DNA of 64,000 nt. Source: Spinacia oleracea (lineage: Eukaryota; Streptophyta; Magnoliopsida; Caryophyllales; Amaranthaceae). This document shows, one piece after another, positions 12,643 through 26,572 of the stretch; position 1 is the first letter of the stretch, and every line of letters begins with the position of its first letter. Location: assembly GCF_020520425.1 (NCBI RefSeq), contig NC_079489.1:16826001-16890000 (forward strand), written 5' to 3'. Position numbers and translations under genes: made by a program. Below the pieces are notes generated by a model, which did not search any database, was not told the DNA's origin, and saw nothing but the letters and a program-made list of their open reading frames with translations.

Positions 12643-12968
12643 TACTCCCTCCGTCCCTTAATACTCGCACCGCTTTTCTTTTCGGGTCGTCCCTTAATAC
12701 ATGAACTGCTTTTATAAATAGAAATTTTTACCAATATTATATTATTTCTCACATTTACCTACTAAACCACCTATACCCGTACTCCTTACAAAAAATCATT
12801 TAAAAGTTCACATCCCTCACTCACCACTCCCACCCTTTACCCATTTGCCATTAACTATATTAAAAAAATACCCCACTATCAACTAACACCCATTGAATTA
12901 ATAAGTCAATTCAAGTGTCTTAAACTCCACAACAATCAAACCGGTGCGAGTATTAAGGTATGGAGGTA
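12643..12968. mobile_element. Stowaway-like MITE upstream of the REM gene
   Basis: The left end is TACTCCCTCCGTCCCTTAAT. The right end is the degenerate inverse, with CCGGTGCGAGTATTAAGG just inside it. It is the same family as the element at 14839-15149 (shared CCGGTGCGAGTATTAAGG and the AATTAATAAGTCAATT region) but in opposite orientation. It ends about 450 bp upstream of the REM start codon. Confidence 0.7.
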
Positions 12969-13417
12969 CTCTCCTTTGTTAATTGGCCTGCAAATAATTA
13001 GTGACGGACGGAGTATTCGGTATTATTACAATAAAAAAAAAAAACAGAGGAAGAATCTTTAGCTGAAGCAAACAGATACATCAATTAATTGGCAGACAAA
13101 TTCAAGAAGGATACATAGTGTACCTGATAAATTTTATGTTTTGGTGTTTATCAAAAGTAGCCAAAATCTTTTTGCTGATTCTTTTGCACAACTTTTTTCC
13201 TTAATAATGAAATAGATAAGGTACTAGTACGAGTAGTAATTAACACCCATCCCTGCAATACTCGTACTATACATAGCTAATCATTAATATTTCCACTTAA
13301 AAAAAATAGCAAAATTTTTACCAACTCACACAGAGCTAGCTTTAATCCAAGTAGTACTCCAGTAAGTAATAAAACAGAGTTTTTCAGTAGGTAAAAAAAA
13401 CTGGCAAGGATAATTTC
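12969..13417 (+). promoter_or_regulatory. Region upstream of the REM gene
   Basis: AT-rich DNA between the MITE and the REM start codon. It must hold the core promoter and 5' UTR, but I cannot pick a convincing TATA box or start site. Confidence 0.3.
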
Positions 13418-15661
13418 ATGGCGGGCGAAGAGATTGCTTGTTTCTTCAAGTTGATACTCCAACATCGGCTCGATCTCCAAAAATTGGTATGTATTTGTTC
13501 CTTTCTCTCTACTCTAATCTCTCTATACTATTTCGTACTATTTAATTATTTGCTTCCATCTGAATTATTTAAAGTTTGATAATCATGAATAATCGCGGGT
13601 TTAATTTGTTTGTAGGAAATTCCAAGGAAATTTGTGAGTGTTTATGGGAAAAATCTGTGGAAAGTGATATACGTAGACGATCCAAGCGGTAAGATATGGG
13701 AATTTGAATTAGTAAGAGCAAATGACAAGTATTTGGTGCAAAAGGGCTGGCCGGAATTCGTTGAGTACTACTCGTTGTCTCATGGGGACTGCATTATGTT
13801 CAAATTCAAAGGGAATCACCGATTCGACGTCGTCATTTTCAACATCACCGCTTCCGAGATTGAGTACCCTCAATCAAACTCAAACAGAGGTACGAGCAGA
13901 ACTTACTTAATCCTAATTCGTTTTGTTTAAAATAAACTTGACTTGCTTTATATTCGCTTAACTTATGGTTGTAGACATGAAGACGGATAGCTCTTGTCCA
14001 TCCTTGGCGATTAAAATGGTAAATGGAGCCGACCTTTCTCAATCACGAGTTTACTGCTGGCGTGGTTAGTGTTCGCTTAAGTAGTTCGTTAATTCTTGAT
14101 TATGTACTTATTTAAAGATGCCTAGTGTTAGTTGTTACAAAATGTTTGTTGCATACATATTTCACCTACATTGCTTGTCAAGTTGTCATCTACTACGAAT
14201 TAGGAATTCCAAAACAATAATTAGTGATCGATCAAGCTAATTAAGTATACTTTGGTGAATTAATTAAGCAGATTATACCTAGTGAATTTGCAAAGACATA
14301 CTTGGACAAGTCACCTTGCACGCTCAAGCTACTAACTGACAATATTGAGAAAACTTGGGAAGTGAGCTTTACCGGTGGTGGTAGTAGACATGCCAAGTTG
14401 AGCACTGGATGGGAAGTTTTTGCATCAGATAACAAGTTGAAAGTCGGTGATATATGCATGTTTGAGTTGATCGCCTGTCAAGAGCTTAAGGTTTGCATAA
14501 TTCGTGCGAGTTCAAGCGATCCCAGAAAAATCATCAAACCATCCAAAGTGCCAGCCAAAGCGTGTGCGAGTACTCAACCAGAAGACATAGATTCATGGCC
14601 GAAACAGCCAAGGCCGCCAACGAGGGATCCCAGAGATGCAGCTGTTATGGCAGCTGAAGCTTATACAAGTGCTTTTGCTGGAAATCCATCATTTTCAATC
14701 GCTATCACTTCTGGTTACATGAAATACAACATACTGGTATAATCTTATCTTACTTTAGTTGTTTTTTGAACTTATGTTATGTTATATTTCCTCTGATTTT
14801 TAATACTCGCAACGTTTGTAATTTCTACACTCTTCATATACTCCCTCCGTCCCTTAATACTCGCACCGGAGTTTAAAACACTTAAATTGACTTATTAATT
14901 TAATAGGCGTTAGTTGATAGTGAAGTATTTTTTTTTAATATAGTTGGTGGGAAATGTGTAAGAGGTGAGGAGTGGGGATGTGAATTTTTAAATGATTTTT
15001 TTGTAGGGAGTAGGGGTGTAGGTGGGTTAGTAGGTAAGTGTGAGAAATAATATAATATTGGTAAATGTTTCCATTTATAGAAGCCGTGCAAGTATTAAGG
15101 GACGGTCCGAAAAGAAAAGCGGTGCGAGTATTAAGGGATGGAGGGAGTAGTATACTTAGACCATTGTTGGTGATTTATACGTATTATAAAACATAGTCAT
15201 GTGAGATCTTGTTAGATTCGTCTTAATGCGTATTTTCAAAATATTAACTTTTTATAATTTTTGCTTAAAGGGAATTAAAGATAATAATGATCAAAATTGT
15301 GCATTGACATGCGTGAAAGTGACAAACGTTGCGAGGACAAATGAACGGAGAAAGTATGAATTTATTTTATTTATAAAATGTAATTAACTGGGTAACTTGT
15401 TTGTTTTTGTAGAACATACCACTCCGTTGGGTGGAGACGTACATGAGAGGAAGTGACAAGCGCAATATAACGCTAAAAGGGGGGAAGAAAAGCTTGAATA
15501 CCAAGTTGATTATATACCGCCACATTACAGGCTCTCATTGCAAGCTAACAGGAGGGATTTCAAAGTTCTTTCATGACAACGCCATCATACAAGGAGACGT
15601 ATGTGTGTTCGAGCTCGTCAACAATGTTCCAAATACCTTGAAAGTCTTGGTATTTCGCTAA
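13418..15661 (+). CDS. B3 domain-containing REM-type protein, three B3 domains
   Basis: B3 domains are plant-specific DNA-binding folds. REM proteins are nuclear and often act in reproductive meristems; the target of this one is unknown. Exons by eye: 13418-13486, 13616-13889, 13975-14018, 14272-14736, 15413-15661, joining in frame to 1101 nt (366 residues). Domain 1 (about residues 8-105) has FFKLIL, IPRKFV and a central W..KGWPEF region. Domain 2 (about 130-215) has IIPSEFAKTYL and LKVGDICMFEL. Domain 3 (about 285-366) has IPLRWVETYM and IQGDVCVFELV and runs to the stop. The exon 3 donor at 14019 was chosen because later donors put a stop in the exon 4 frame. Intron 4 carries two nested MITEs. 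Start chosen at MAGEEIACFFKLIL, directly before the first B3 strand. Confidence 0.88.
14785..15356. mobile_element. MITE family B copy, split by another MITE, in REM intron 4
   Basis: The left part (TATTTCCTCTGATTTTTAAT, 14785-14838) is the inverse complement of the right end near 15300-15356 (shared CTCGCAACGTTTGT stretch). The interior contains CATAGTCATGTGAGATCTTG, shared with the elements at 47668-48470 and 57186-57427. The element at 14839-15149 sits inside it, so this one is older. Confidence 0.7.
14839..15149. mobile_element. Stowaway-like MITE nested in family B MITE
   Basis: TACTCCCTCCGTCCCTTAAT on the left is matched by an inverse end finishing GGATGGAGGGAGTA. TA dinucleotides flank it, as expected for Stowaway/Tc1-mariner MITEs. 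About 311 bp, no coding capacity. It is the same family as 12643-12968. Confidence 0.8.
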
Positions 15662-15696
15662 TGCTACTATTAATTAACCCATTACAATTTACAAAT

Positions 15697-16520
15697 GCCG
15701 AGCTAATCGCATCATGAAATATATACTTGGTGCTTATGTTATTCAGCCTTTAATTTAGTTAGATTTGATGTTGTAATCGAATTAACTTGTTGGAATTTGG
15801 TAGCTTTGTTCTCTGTCTATTTCTAATTGTCAGTTCTTTAGACGGTCTTGAATGTTTCAACCGGAGGCCGGTTTTTTGGAACTGACTGGCTAAGTCGTTT
15901 ACTCCTAATCTCGTGTCTCTTATCACTATACAGTATTTTCTGTAATGTGTGAAAGACTTGCCTAAAGCCGAGCCAATCGCATCGTGTTGTTGTCAGGGGC
16001 GGTGCTAGTAAGGGTTCAGTGGGTTCAACTGAACCCTTACTAGCTAAACAAAAAAACTGGCAGATTTTACAAAACAAAAAAAAGTCAACTAATAGTAAAC
16101 CCAGTTTATGACATAATCAAAAGAGGTGTTGTAGTGGTTTTTGATTTACTAACCAAACTAAAGGTCAGGGGATCGAATCCCATTCCTGTTTTTTCCCTCC
16201 TCTCTTTTTTATTTGGTTTCCTAAAACATTATATATTTTTTTATACTAATTCCTATATAAAGTTGCTTTTAAAATAAGAAAATTTGCTAAATGCAACTAT
16301 AGCATCTTTTCTTCCCATTTTTTGCGTTCTAATTGTATTTTAGACTATAAATTGTGTTGTTAAATTTTTAATGTATCTTATGTACGGTATCAAAAGTACT
16401 GTTCAATATTTTATATAAAAAGATGGCTTGATTTTGAATTTCGAACCCTTAGTACGAATTTTCTGGCATCGCCACTTGTTGTCCATCGTGAAATACTTGG
16501 TGCTTACGTTGTTCAGCAAC
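15697..16520 (+). repeat. Duplicated REM 3' flank, second copy interrupted by an insertion
   Basis: The sequence GCCGAGCTAATCGCATCATG with the following ATACTTGGTGCTTATGTT at 15697-15745 recurs as GCCGAGCCAATCGCATCGTG (15967-15986) plus CATCGTGAAATACTTGGTGC (from about 16484). Between the two halves of the second copy lies the hAT-like element at 15994-16478. The likely order is that the gene's 3' flank duplicated first and the transposon then landed in one copy. Confidence 0.65.
15994..16478. mobile_element. Non-autonomous hAT-like element
   Basis: The left end CAGGGGCGGTGCTAG and the right end, inverse of CAAGTGGCGATGCCAGA, form an imperfect TIR of a type common in plant hAT elements. CATCGTG occurs on both sides just outside the TIRs and may be part of the target duplication. 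Inside, GTGTTGTAGTGG followed by GGGGATCGAATCCC (16127-16178) looks like tRNA-derived box A and box B. Confidence 0.6.
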
Positions 16521-17318
16521 TTGTGAAAAACTGTGTGTGTAACTTTTGGTGTATAATTTGCTAGATTGTATTTGATGCGTAACACGAAATTGTTACCCCG
16601 AGCATCTATTTTTCTCACATGCTCATACATTCAAATACTCCTACCTATCACATTTGCTTTAAATAGTTAAATTAAAATAGTTTTAGGATAATGACTTGAA
16701 TTTATTAAAATAATATGTTCCTCTCTCTCTCCCTTTTTCTCTCTTCTCTTTTATCCTTTTGGGTTTTATTTTTTTTGCCGTTTAGGTCGAAAATTGTCTA
16801 ATTCCGACCCTTATTCTTGTTTTTTCATTGTTTTCTCTTTATGTATTGTCTTGTTTTGTTTTTTCTGTTGGGGGTGCTCTTCAGTACCTCACTTTGACTC
16901 GCCAGAATCTGTGTTGTATATTTGAAAGAGGTTGACCTCCTTGCTTTTTGATTTGTTCCCAATTTATTCTTGGGTTGGTCCCAATTTATTTGGATTTTTC
17001 CTAGAGTTTTCTAGTTTCTTGATTCTCATCCATGGATGGGAATTTTTTTTAGGGTTTCAATAATTGGGAAGGAGATTTGGATTCATACAGGTTTAGGGTT
17101 TATCATCAACTCGTCAATCAGAACAATTCGTGCGCATATTGCGAAGGGCTCTACTTGGAAAGATGCGAAAACATCGAAAATCACTGCTCGCGTTAAGCTA
17201 GAAGCGGTGGAGTACGAGATGTGCTTTAGGATGCAGAATAATAATTGTTTTGATTGTAACAGTTATGTATTTTCTTTGAATTAATGAAATTGTTCTTCTC
17301 CGTCAAAAAAAAAAATTA
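16521..17318 (+). mobile_element. LINE-like 3' end (low-confidence call)
   Basis: A short frame at 17036-17284 encodes a segment ending in RTIRAHIAKGSTWKDAKTSK and further residues, followed by a stop and a poly-A run at 17308-17317. That recalls the C-terminal part of plant L1-type LINEs followed by their tail, but no catalytic motif remains. CT-rich DNA at 16720-16745 precedes it. Confidence 0.35.
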
Positions 17319-17955
17319 TTAAAATAAGATGAAAGTGAGGTAATGAGTGAATTATTTATTATATGTGATTAAATGTTGGGACCACAAAAAAGAGAGAAAT
17401 ATTAATACTAGATTTAAAGCCCGTGCGATACACGGTTTTTTTTCAAATTTCTTTTTTGAGATTTTTTTTTTCAACTTTAAGCGATAATAAACCCAGATGA
17501 ATGTATATGAGAATTAAATACGTGTAGTCTTTTAATCCCAATACTTAACTTATCGTAGGATCGATTTGATAACATTTGTAATTATATTTTATTTTTTAAA
17601 ACGAATAAGTATTTTTTCTGTTATTATCTTTTATAAAGTTTAATTTATCTTTTTTACTTCCTAGCAAAATTTATCTCTTATTATCTTTTGCCGGAAATGC
17701 TCTGAGATCTCTTTTCAATTTTAGCCCGCTTTTTCATTTGTTCATTCCAAAATTCGGAGGTTTTTATAGTCTAATAATAAGTTTAAGATATAGTCTAATA
17801 AAGAGTACATTTTTACTCTTTTTACTTTATACTTTAAAGATAAACTGGTACCTTACATAATTCCAGGGCTAAAATTGAGTTTGGAATATAGCCTAGTAAA
17901 AAGGTACTCGATCTTTATTTTAGGTGATAGAAGCTTAGTCAGTTAGTTGTATGAG

Positions 17956-18028
17956 TTTAATTGATAAGTGAGTATCATACGGTGATAGAAGCTTAATTGA
18001 TATGTATGATACTCACTTATCAATTAAA
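17956..18028. repeat. Perfect 25-bp inverted repeat (stem-loop)
   Basis: Arms 17956-17980 and 18004-18028 are exact complements (left arm begins TTTAATTGATAAGTG) separated by 23 bp. The loop repeats part of the arm motif (AGCTTAATTGATA). It probably arose by inverted duplication inside the Helitron-like element. Confidence 0.85.
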
Positions 18029-18172
18029 GCTTCAATATTCAATTATAATTATTATGAGCTTATATATGGTACAATCAAGGATATTATTTTTGCTCGTTTT
18101 CTCAGTTTTAGAGCTATGGATGAGCAATTAACATTAGTTGTATCTTGCAACGCACATTAACACATAAAATTC

Positions 18173-18420
18173 ACATGACAAGCATTTTCATAAAGCATAT
18201 CATATTATATCAAACTTGAAGAAATAACTTAATTCAACATTTTTAAACATTTACATCTAAATTCACATGAGAAGCATTTTCATAAAGCATATCATATTAT
18301 ATCATACTTGAAGCAATAACCTAATTCAACACCACTTTCCACTGTTGCTGCAAATGCACTGCTACATCAACCCTAATTCTAACACCACTTTCCACTTTCC
18401 ACTGTTGCTGCAAATGCAGT
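18173..18420 (+). repeat. Two consecutive direct duplications
   Basis: AGCATTTTCATAAAGCATAT and its surroundings occur at about 18180 and 18271 (about 90-bp period, a few mismatches). Directly after, CCACTTTCCACTGTTGCTGC occurs at about 18332 and again near 18390. Both look like local slippage or unequal exchange. Confidence 0.75.
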
Positions 18421-18884
18421 GTTGCATCAATCAAAGCTGTTGCCCAACATGCCAACACACCACCGTTACTCGTTATTGCAAACTCTATGACAATGAGGAC
18501 TGCATGCCACGACTAAAGATTACAATTGCTTCTAGACATTTAATCGAAGCGAAGAGAAGTAGGGTTTTTGGTGGCCGTGAGCCTATAGGTATATATATAC
18601 TAACAAAAAGGTAGAAGAGAGTTAGGATAATTTTTTTGTTGAAATCTATCTTTTATGATATTAATTATCTACCCCCTTATCATGTAAACATGCTAAAACT
18701 CTAATATTATATTTTTATTTTTATAATAAACCTAAAATATTAATCAATTATATATAATGACGTGTAAATCCTACGTGGACGTTCTAAATACTCTCCAAAT
18801 TGTTAAATTAAAATTGTTAAATAATCTCCAAATCGATGCACAGATTCTATAAATTGTTAAATTAAAATAAAATTCTTATATATA

Positions 18885-19203
18885 TACTCCCTCCGTATTT
18901 ATTTAAGATATACACTTGGCCGGTCACGGATATTAAGAAAAAAAATTGAATGAAATAAAGTAATAAAACAAGTGGGGTTATGGTAGATATTTAATAACTA
19001 AAACAAATGAGACCATGTCGTTTTAGAGGGGTGGGGGGTGGGTGTAGTTTTGAAATTATTTGTTTAATATGGTGGTGGGACATAAGATATATTAGATATA
19101 TTATTTAATTAAATGGTGGGGTTGATAAGTTACTAAAAATGGCAAGTGTATCTCTTAAATAAATACGGCCGAAAAAGGCAAGTGTATCCCTTAAAAGGGA
19201 GTA
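18885..19203. mobile_element. Stowaway-like MITE
   Basis: TACTCCCTCCGTATTTATTT on the left is matched by AAATAAATACGG on the right, with an outer end GGGAGTA. The right terminal motif GGCAAGTGTATC..CTTAAA is present twice (19141 and 19177), a terminal duplication of about 36 bp. About 319 bp, no coding sequence. Confidence 0.7.
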
Positions 19204-19239
19204 CCAACTACTATATTGTATATATTAGATTAGATTATT

Positions 19240-21054
<1,815 letters not shown>

Positions 21055-23466
21055 GAAGGCTCATGTGAGAACACCCCTTCTATGTGAGAACACAATCTTA
21101 TGTGAGAATTAATCTGAGCCTTTGGATCTTTTCTAATCTAATAGCTCAAAATCAAGGGATTAGTAATGGCATATTTATAAATTTATTAAACTATTACCCA
21201 GCCATTCTCCTCCCTTTTCACGCTCACTGCTTCTCTAAAAAACTATAAACCTCTATTTTCTCTCTTCATTGTGCCACCATTAGAGCTTCAATCAAGGTCG
21301 AATTTCACTTCACTTTCGGCCTAATAGCTGCGATTTCACTCCAGATTCTCAAATATATTCACCAAATTTCCAGATTTCATGAGTTTAAAGGTATTATTTC
21401 ATTTTCTTGTTTAATTTTTCAAATTTTATTTTCATGATTATCTGTGATTAATTTTATGATTTTAGAACGATTTTTTTGAATTGGATTGTGTTTTGGAAAG
21501 ATTATTTGTTCTCTGATTCAATTTCCTTCTTAATTTTTTGTTTTTTATTTGAATTCGATCATATTTTGCGAAATCGTATTGTTTGAATTTCAAACATGGA
21601 TTTGTGAATTCATGTAATTGTGCAATATTCGAAATCATGTTGTTCTTTGATTCGATTATGTATATTGTCTGATCATTGTTGTGTTTTTCATGCTTTTTAA
21701 TTTCACATTAATCCTTATGCTATCTATTTGTGCTATGTAATTAGAAGTTTTCATAGTCCGCAATCGTCAATCACTGAATCTGGTGCGTTTTCTTATTAAT
21801 ATTTCTCCAGATTACTGTTCTGAATAATTGTTCATTTTGTTCTGGATGATTGTTTTAAATGTTTTGAATAACCGATGTTTTTGTTCTGAACTACAATGCA
21901 ACTGACAATGTTGATGTTCTGAATAATTGCTCTTTTTGTTCTGCACTTTTATTCATATGTTCTATGTTATTATTATATATGTTATGAACTGTTTTCTCAC
22001 ATTCTTGTATAGATTCGGTTATATAGAGGATGTGAGGATCTTGGTTACCATGATATTCGAAATTTCCCGGAAAAAGTGAAGTGAACTTTATAACTTTTTT
22101 ATAATATGATTTGAATATTTAAATAACTGTTTTTATTTCTTTCATGATCGAAATAAATGTACATCGTGTTCTAAAAAATATACATGTTCTAAACAATATA
22201 CAACATGTTCTAAACTTTACACAACATGTTCTAGGAAACTTTTCATTGTATTCTACACAACATGCTTACTGTTCTAAACAATATACATCATGTTCTAAAA
22301 AATATACATATATAATGTTCTAATTTGTATAGTAGCTTTATTATTTTTTGTTTAGTTGTCTTGACACTAATCCTTTTTGTTATTTTCAGGACTTTGTCAT
22401 TGATTCGTTTTCTTCAAACAAAACTCGATTTCAATATTTGTCGTGCAGTTAGAGTTGATGATTTTATTTGTTACATGTTTTGTATTTTTAATTTTGAAAA
22501 ATTATGTACGTTGTACTCTTTTTTACATTATTTTTTTATATCTTATTTTTAGTGTTACATTTTAATTATCATTCTGGATGGACATAGTGTTGCGGTTCAA
22601 ATTGTTGTATAAATTTTATATATTTTATTATAACCGTATTTTGGTTTTGTTGACCATGTTCTAAAATTAAACACCTTTTTTTTCTACGTGTTGTTGATCA
22701 TGTTCTAAATTTTCACATCTTTTGTTCTACATAGAAAAATAGAATATATTTTTTACCGATCTTTTGAACATGGTTTAGCTAGTAGACTTGTGAAGTAATT
22801 GACTTCTTTTTTAATAGATTCATTAGCATATCACATTACAAGTCTATTAGTCAAATTAAACTTCAAGCAAATGAATCTATTACAAGTTGATCAAAACCAT
22901 CCAATATAAATTGATGGTTTACTAATTTTACGAATTCAACATAAAGTATTTACAAGAAATTCAACATTTGATGTTACAAAGACATTATGATCCCGTTAAA
23001 TTTGATTCTTTGTTTCCCATTTCCTTAACTCGGAACCATAACATGATGTTCATCATTTTTCTTGTGTGCCAATATCTCGCCACAATACTCAAGCCTCAAT
23101 CTCTTCATTTGCTCAAACTGCAGTGAATTAAATTTTGAATATTAGAAACAATAAAATATCATATGTTCTACATTTACAAAGTAGATGTTCTGAATTCACA
23201 AATTAGATGTTCTGAATTCCCAACGTAAATGTTCTGACTTCCTAAACTAGATGTTATGAGTTCCCAAACTAAATGTTCTGCATTCCTAAGCTAAACTTTA
23301 TGAATTCGGAAACTAAATGTTATGAATTGACGCAGATACACATGAAAGACCGAGCACAGACACATGCAAGTAACAAACACAATATGCATAACTACACCCA
23401 ACACATAACTGAAGACATCACAATCTCGTATGTGTTCATGGATAAATACCGTGATTTGAAACGAGT

Positions 23467-23536
23467 TGCCTATGTAGGATTTGAACCTACATCATTGTGA
23501 AACTGCACAAAGCTCTACGAATTGAGCTAATAGGCA
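23467..23536 (-). tRNA. tRNA-like cloverleaf, probable tRNA pseudogene
   Basis: On the minus strand the 70 nt fold as a tRNA: acceptor TGCCTAT/ATAGGCA (7 bp, perfect), D arm GCTC/GAGC, anticodon stem TTGTG/CACAA, and T arm GTAGG-TTCAAAT-CCTAC. Box A (TAGCTCAATTCGTAGAGC) and box B (GGTTCAAATCC) are good matches. The anticodon loop CAGTTT has only six bases and lacks the T at position 33, so it should not decode. No CCA is encoded, as normal for nuclear genes. It could be a tRNA pseudogene, an organelle-derived tRNA insertion or a SINE head. Confidence 0.6.
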
Positions 23537-26500
23537 TTGTCCCAAAACATCAAGCATTGACGACCATTACTTACAACAGCACCACACACACAAAGCTTAT
23601 AGCAACAACCAAACAGAGCAGAACCACTTCCCACCCTAGACTGACCTGCAACAACCCTCCCTGCAAAACAAATAGCCTACACCAGCAACTATGCAACAAC
23701 TTAAGACCAACACCAATCTTTGAAACAAATATACTAGCCCATAATGTCGCACATGAAAACACAACATAGCTAACCTGGCCAAAATTGTCATAAAAATAGG
23801 CATAAAATCAGACCCAAAGCAACTTCATGAACATATTAGATACAAGAAAATAATATTGGAACATATCCTTTTAGTTTCAGAACATCTTGTTATGAAATTT
23901 AGAACAGAAATATTCTTAAATAATGCATATAATGTTCTAACAATTAAATTTATATGTTCTAACAAGTTGATCAATATGTTCTACTAGTTAAGGAACATGT
24001 TCTGCATTAACAAAGTATATATGTTCTAAGTTACTTATCTTTTGTTCTGCAGTAATTAAAATTATGTTCTGAACTCATTTAATATAAGTACCAAGGACCA
24101 ATACCATGTGTTCTATGCATTTCATCTAATTGTTCTAATAATTAAACCTACATGTTTTAACAACTAAAGTATATGTTCTAACAATTAAACTTATATGTTA
24201 TAACAAGTTGAGCAATATGTTCTAACTAGTTAAGGGACATGTTCTGCATTAACAAAGTACATGTTCTGTTACGTTGTTGAACATCCATTACACTCATCTG
24301 GGAACTAGCCCATTAGAATACAGAAAAACAGACCACTGCACTTGTCCTGCAAGATTTTTGTACCTTTATCTACACTGATACACTTATTTTTCTTCCCAAA
24401 TTGGTTACTAACATGAGCAATAAATGGATAATGGTCTTATGAACCTGGTTTTGTTATCAAAATGGGAATGTTCAGGTGGTTCTTTTTGTCATCATGCAAC
24501 AAACTCACTCACTCAAACTCATATTTAAATGAAAGATTGTAATTTGTATTGATAAATGCTTAAAGCTTATAAACATGTATTGCTTGAGAACGTTCAAGAG
24601 GTTCTCTACTCTCCCACTTTCACCTAATACAATCAACATGCCTGCATACTCACTCCCCCCCCTAATTACAAATCCCTTAAAAAAGACACACAACATAAAG
24701 GAAAACTGAAAAAAATACAATAGGCTTAATGTTCCTTAATGGCTTCTCTCGCCTTTCTTTGGATTGTTACCATTGTACATTATTCCTATATGTTCTAATC
24801 ATTTAAGCTACATTTTCTAAGCAGTTAAGCTATATGTTCTAACACAGTGAGAGATGATGTTTCATTGTTATTTAGTTTACTTTTAGAGAGATTTTGTTTA
24901 CTATTTGAGAGATTTAATTTACTTTCGGACTAACTGCTAGCCAAACCTAAAGCTCAATTGCACAGATCACAGCAGCTAACAACCATAACCAAATATCAAC
25001 ATAGAAGGTAATTCCTTTAAACCAAACGCAACCAAAATTTAGTTATGTTTATAATATGGATATTATATCAAAAACAACATATGTTACATGTTCTAACCAA
25101 TGAAACTATATGTTCTAACTAGTGAACCAACATGTTCTAACAAGATAAGTTATATGTTCTAACAATTGAATTTATATATTCCAACCTATGAAGCTATATG
25201 TTCTAATTGGTTAAGTTACATGTTCTTACCAGTTCAACTATATGTTCTAACAAAAAATATAACCACTGATAATAACAAATGCATTAGAAGCATCAAACAT
25301 GAGCTTACATCTTTGCAAACAAAACAAGTTGCATAACATGACCATTTCAATTGTTGTAGGCAATTCCTTCGGAAAACCAAATAAATAAGTTTAGACTTGA
25401 GAACTTTAATGACGGTAATAACTAATTGCATAATCACTTCAAAAAAGAACCACAAAGTTTGTACATCAGAAGGCTTGAGCAATGAACAATTGTCCTTTCC
25501 AATGAACTATGAGTATTATCTTCTGTTAATCTCACCTTTCATAAATTGGTAAAAGATAAAATTGAAGCAGATAAAGGAATTAATTGTTTCCTAAGAACAA
25601 AGAACATGAAAGTATGACCTAATTTTCTTTGTGGCAGTTCTTTACTTTCTAATTCTCAAATAGTTGATATACGTACAACAATCAGTTAACCCACGTAACC
25701 TCAATTGTTATTGTCATGAAAAGTAAGAGATTGTACATGAAAGAAACACCTTAACTTCTAAGAAAGCATGTGACTAACATATGTTGAGAATCTACACAAA
25801 ATTCTCTACTTTCTATGACTAATAGTTTCAATGCAGATCATGCAGAAATTTCACAAGAAAGTGCATCTAGAATTCTTAACATCCAAAGAAAAGTTAGAAA
25901 AAATGCATAAGAATGGGATCAAGGATTTGATGCCTGGCAATGCGGGGTACTATTCATCAATAACCTAACAATCCTAAGCAAACACAAACAAATTTAAAGT
26001 ATTTAGCCTAATTCGAGAAAAAAAATCACCATTTGTCAACAACTTCTCCCAGTAATCAACAAACTATAAACCTATCCAAAGCATACCTCATCAACTAAAC
26101 ATTTACTTTTTGAATTCAAGGCATACCTCATCAACAGCTTCTCACTCACATACTTTTTTAATTCAGAATTTTGTCTTTTTGAATTCTTACAACTACATGC
26201 TTTGGGTTCATGGTCCTAATAGAGAGAGTAGAATGAAGAAATGTAATCCTAAATACATGATAGATTTGAACAATTTTAAGTAGTAATCCTCCATGCTAGG
26301 AGTGTTAGACTACTAGTCCTAGGGAATGCAGTAGCTACTCAAGAACGAAACTCAAGTTTGACATAGAGGCAAGAAGAATATATGAAAATCCTTTGATCAA
26401 AAGTTAATATGTTTGGGAGAAATATTATTCTCATCAAATTCAGAACATGTGCACTTATAATTAGAGCATATGAAATTATGATGTTCTACACAGTGAGCTA

Positions 26501-26572
26501 TGATGTTCTACATTCTTAACCTTCGTGTTCTAAAGTATTGAGAGTATAAAATATTACTCTAAATTGTTCATG

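Larger units (their letters stand above)
17408..19234 (-). mobile_element. Helitron-like element, 3' end at 17408
   Basis: Read on the minus strand, the left edge is CCGTG-TATCG-CACGG (a hairpin), then GGCTTTAAAT, then CTAG followed by T. That is the Helitron terminus: a short GC-rich hairpin about 10 nt before CTRR, next to a host T. The opposite (5') end is uncertain. The minus-strand TCTAATCTAATATATAC near 19234 is a candidate. The interior contains the repeats listed below and a MITE, so the right boundary is weak. Confidence 0.5.

Noticed and set aside
14019..14064. Longer version of REM exon 3 ending at the donor at 14065
   Set aside because: That donor leaves the wrong phase and gives a stop at the beginning of exon 4. 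The donor at 14019 keeps the second B3 domain in frame.
23273..23500. 75-codon frame overlapping the tRNA-like sequence
   Set aside because: It reads through the complement of the tRNA-like sequence and TGTTCT repeats; no homology recognised.
22150..25260. TGTTCT clusters as a CRISPR or as hormone-response promoter elements
   Set aside because: Spacing and flanks vary and there is no adjacent gene. TGTTCT resembles a steroid receptor half-site, but plants lack those receptors, and it is not the auxin element TGTCTC.
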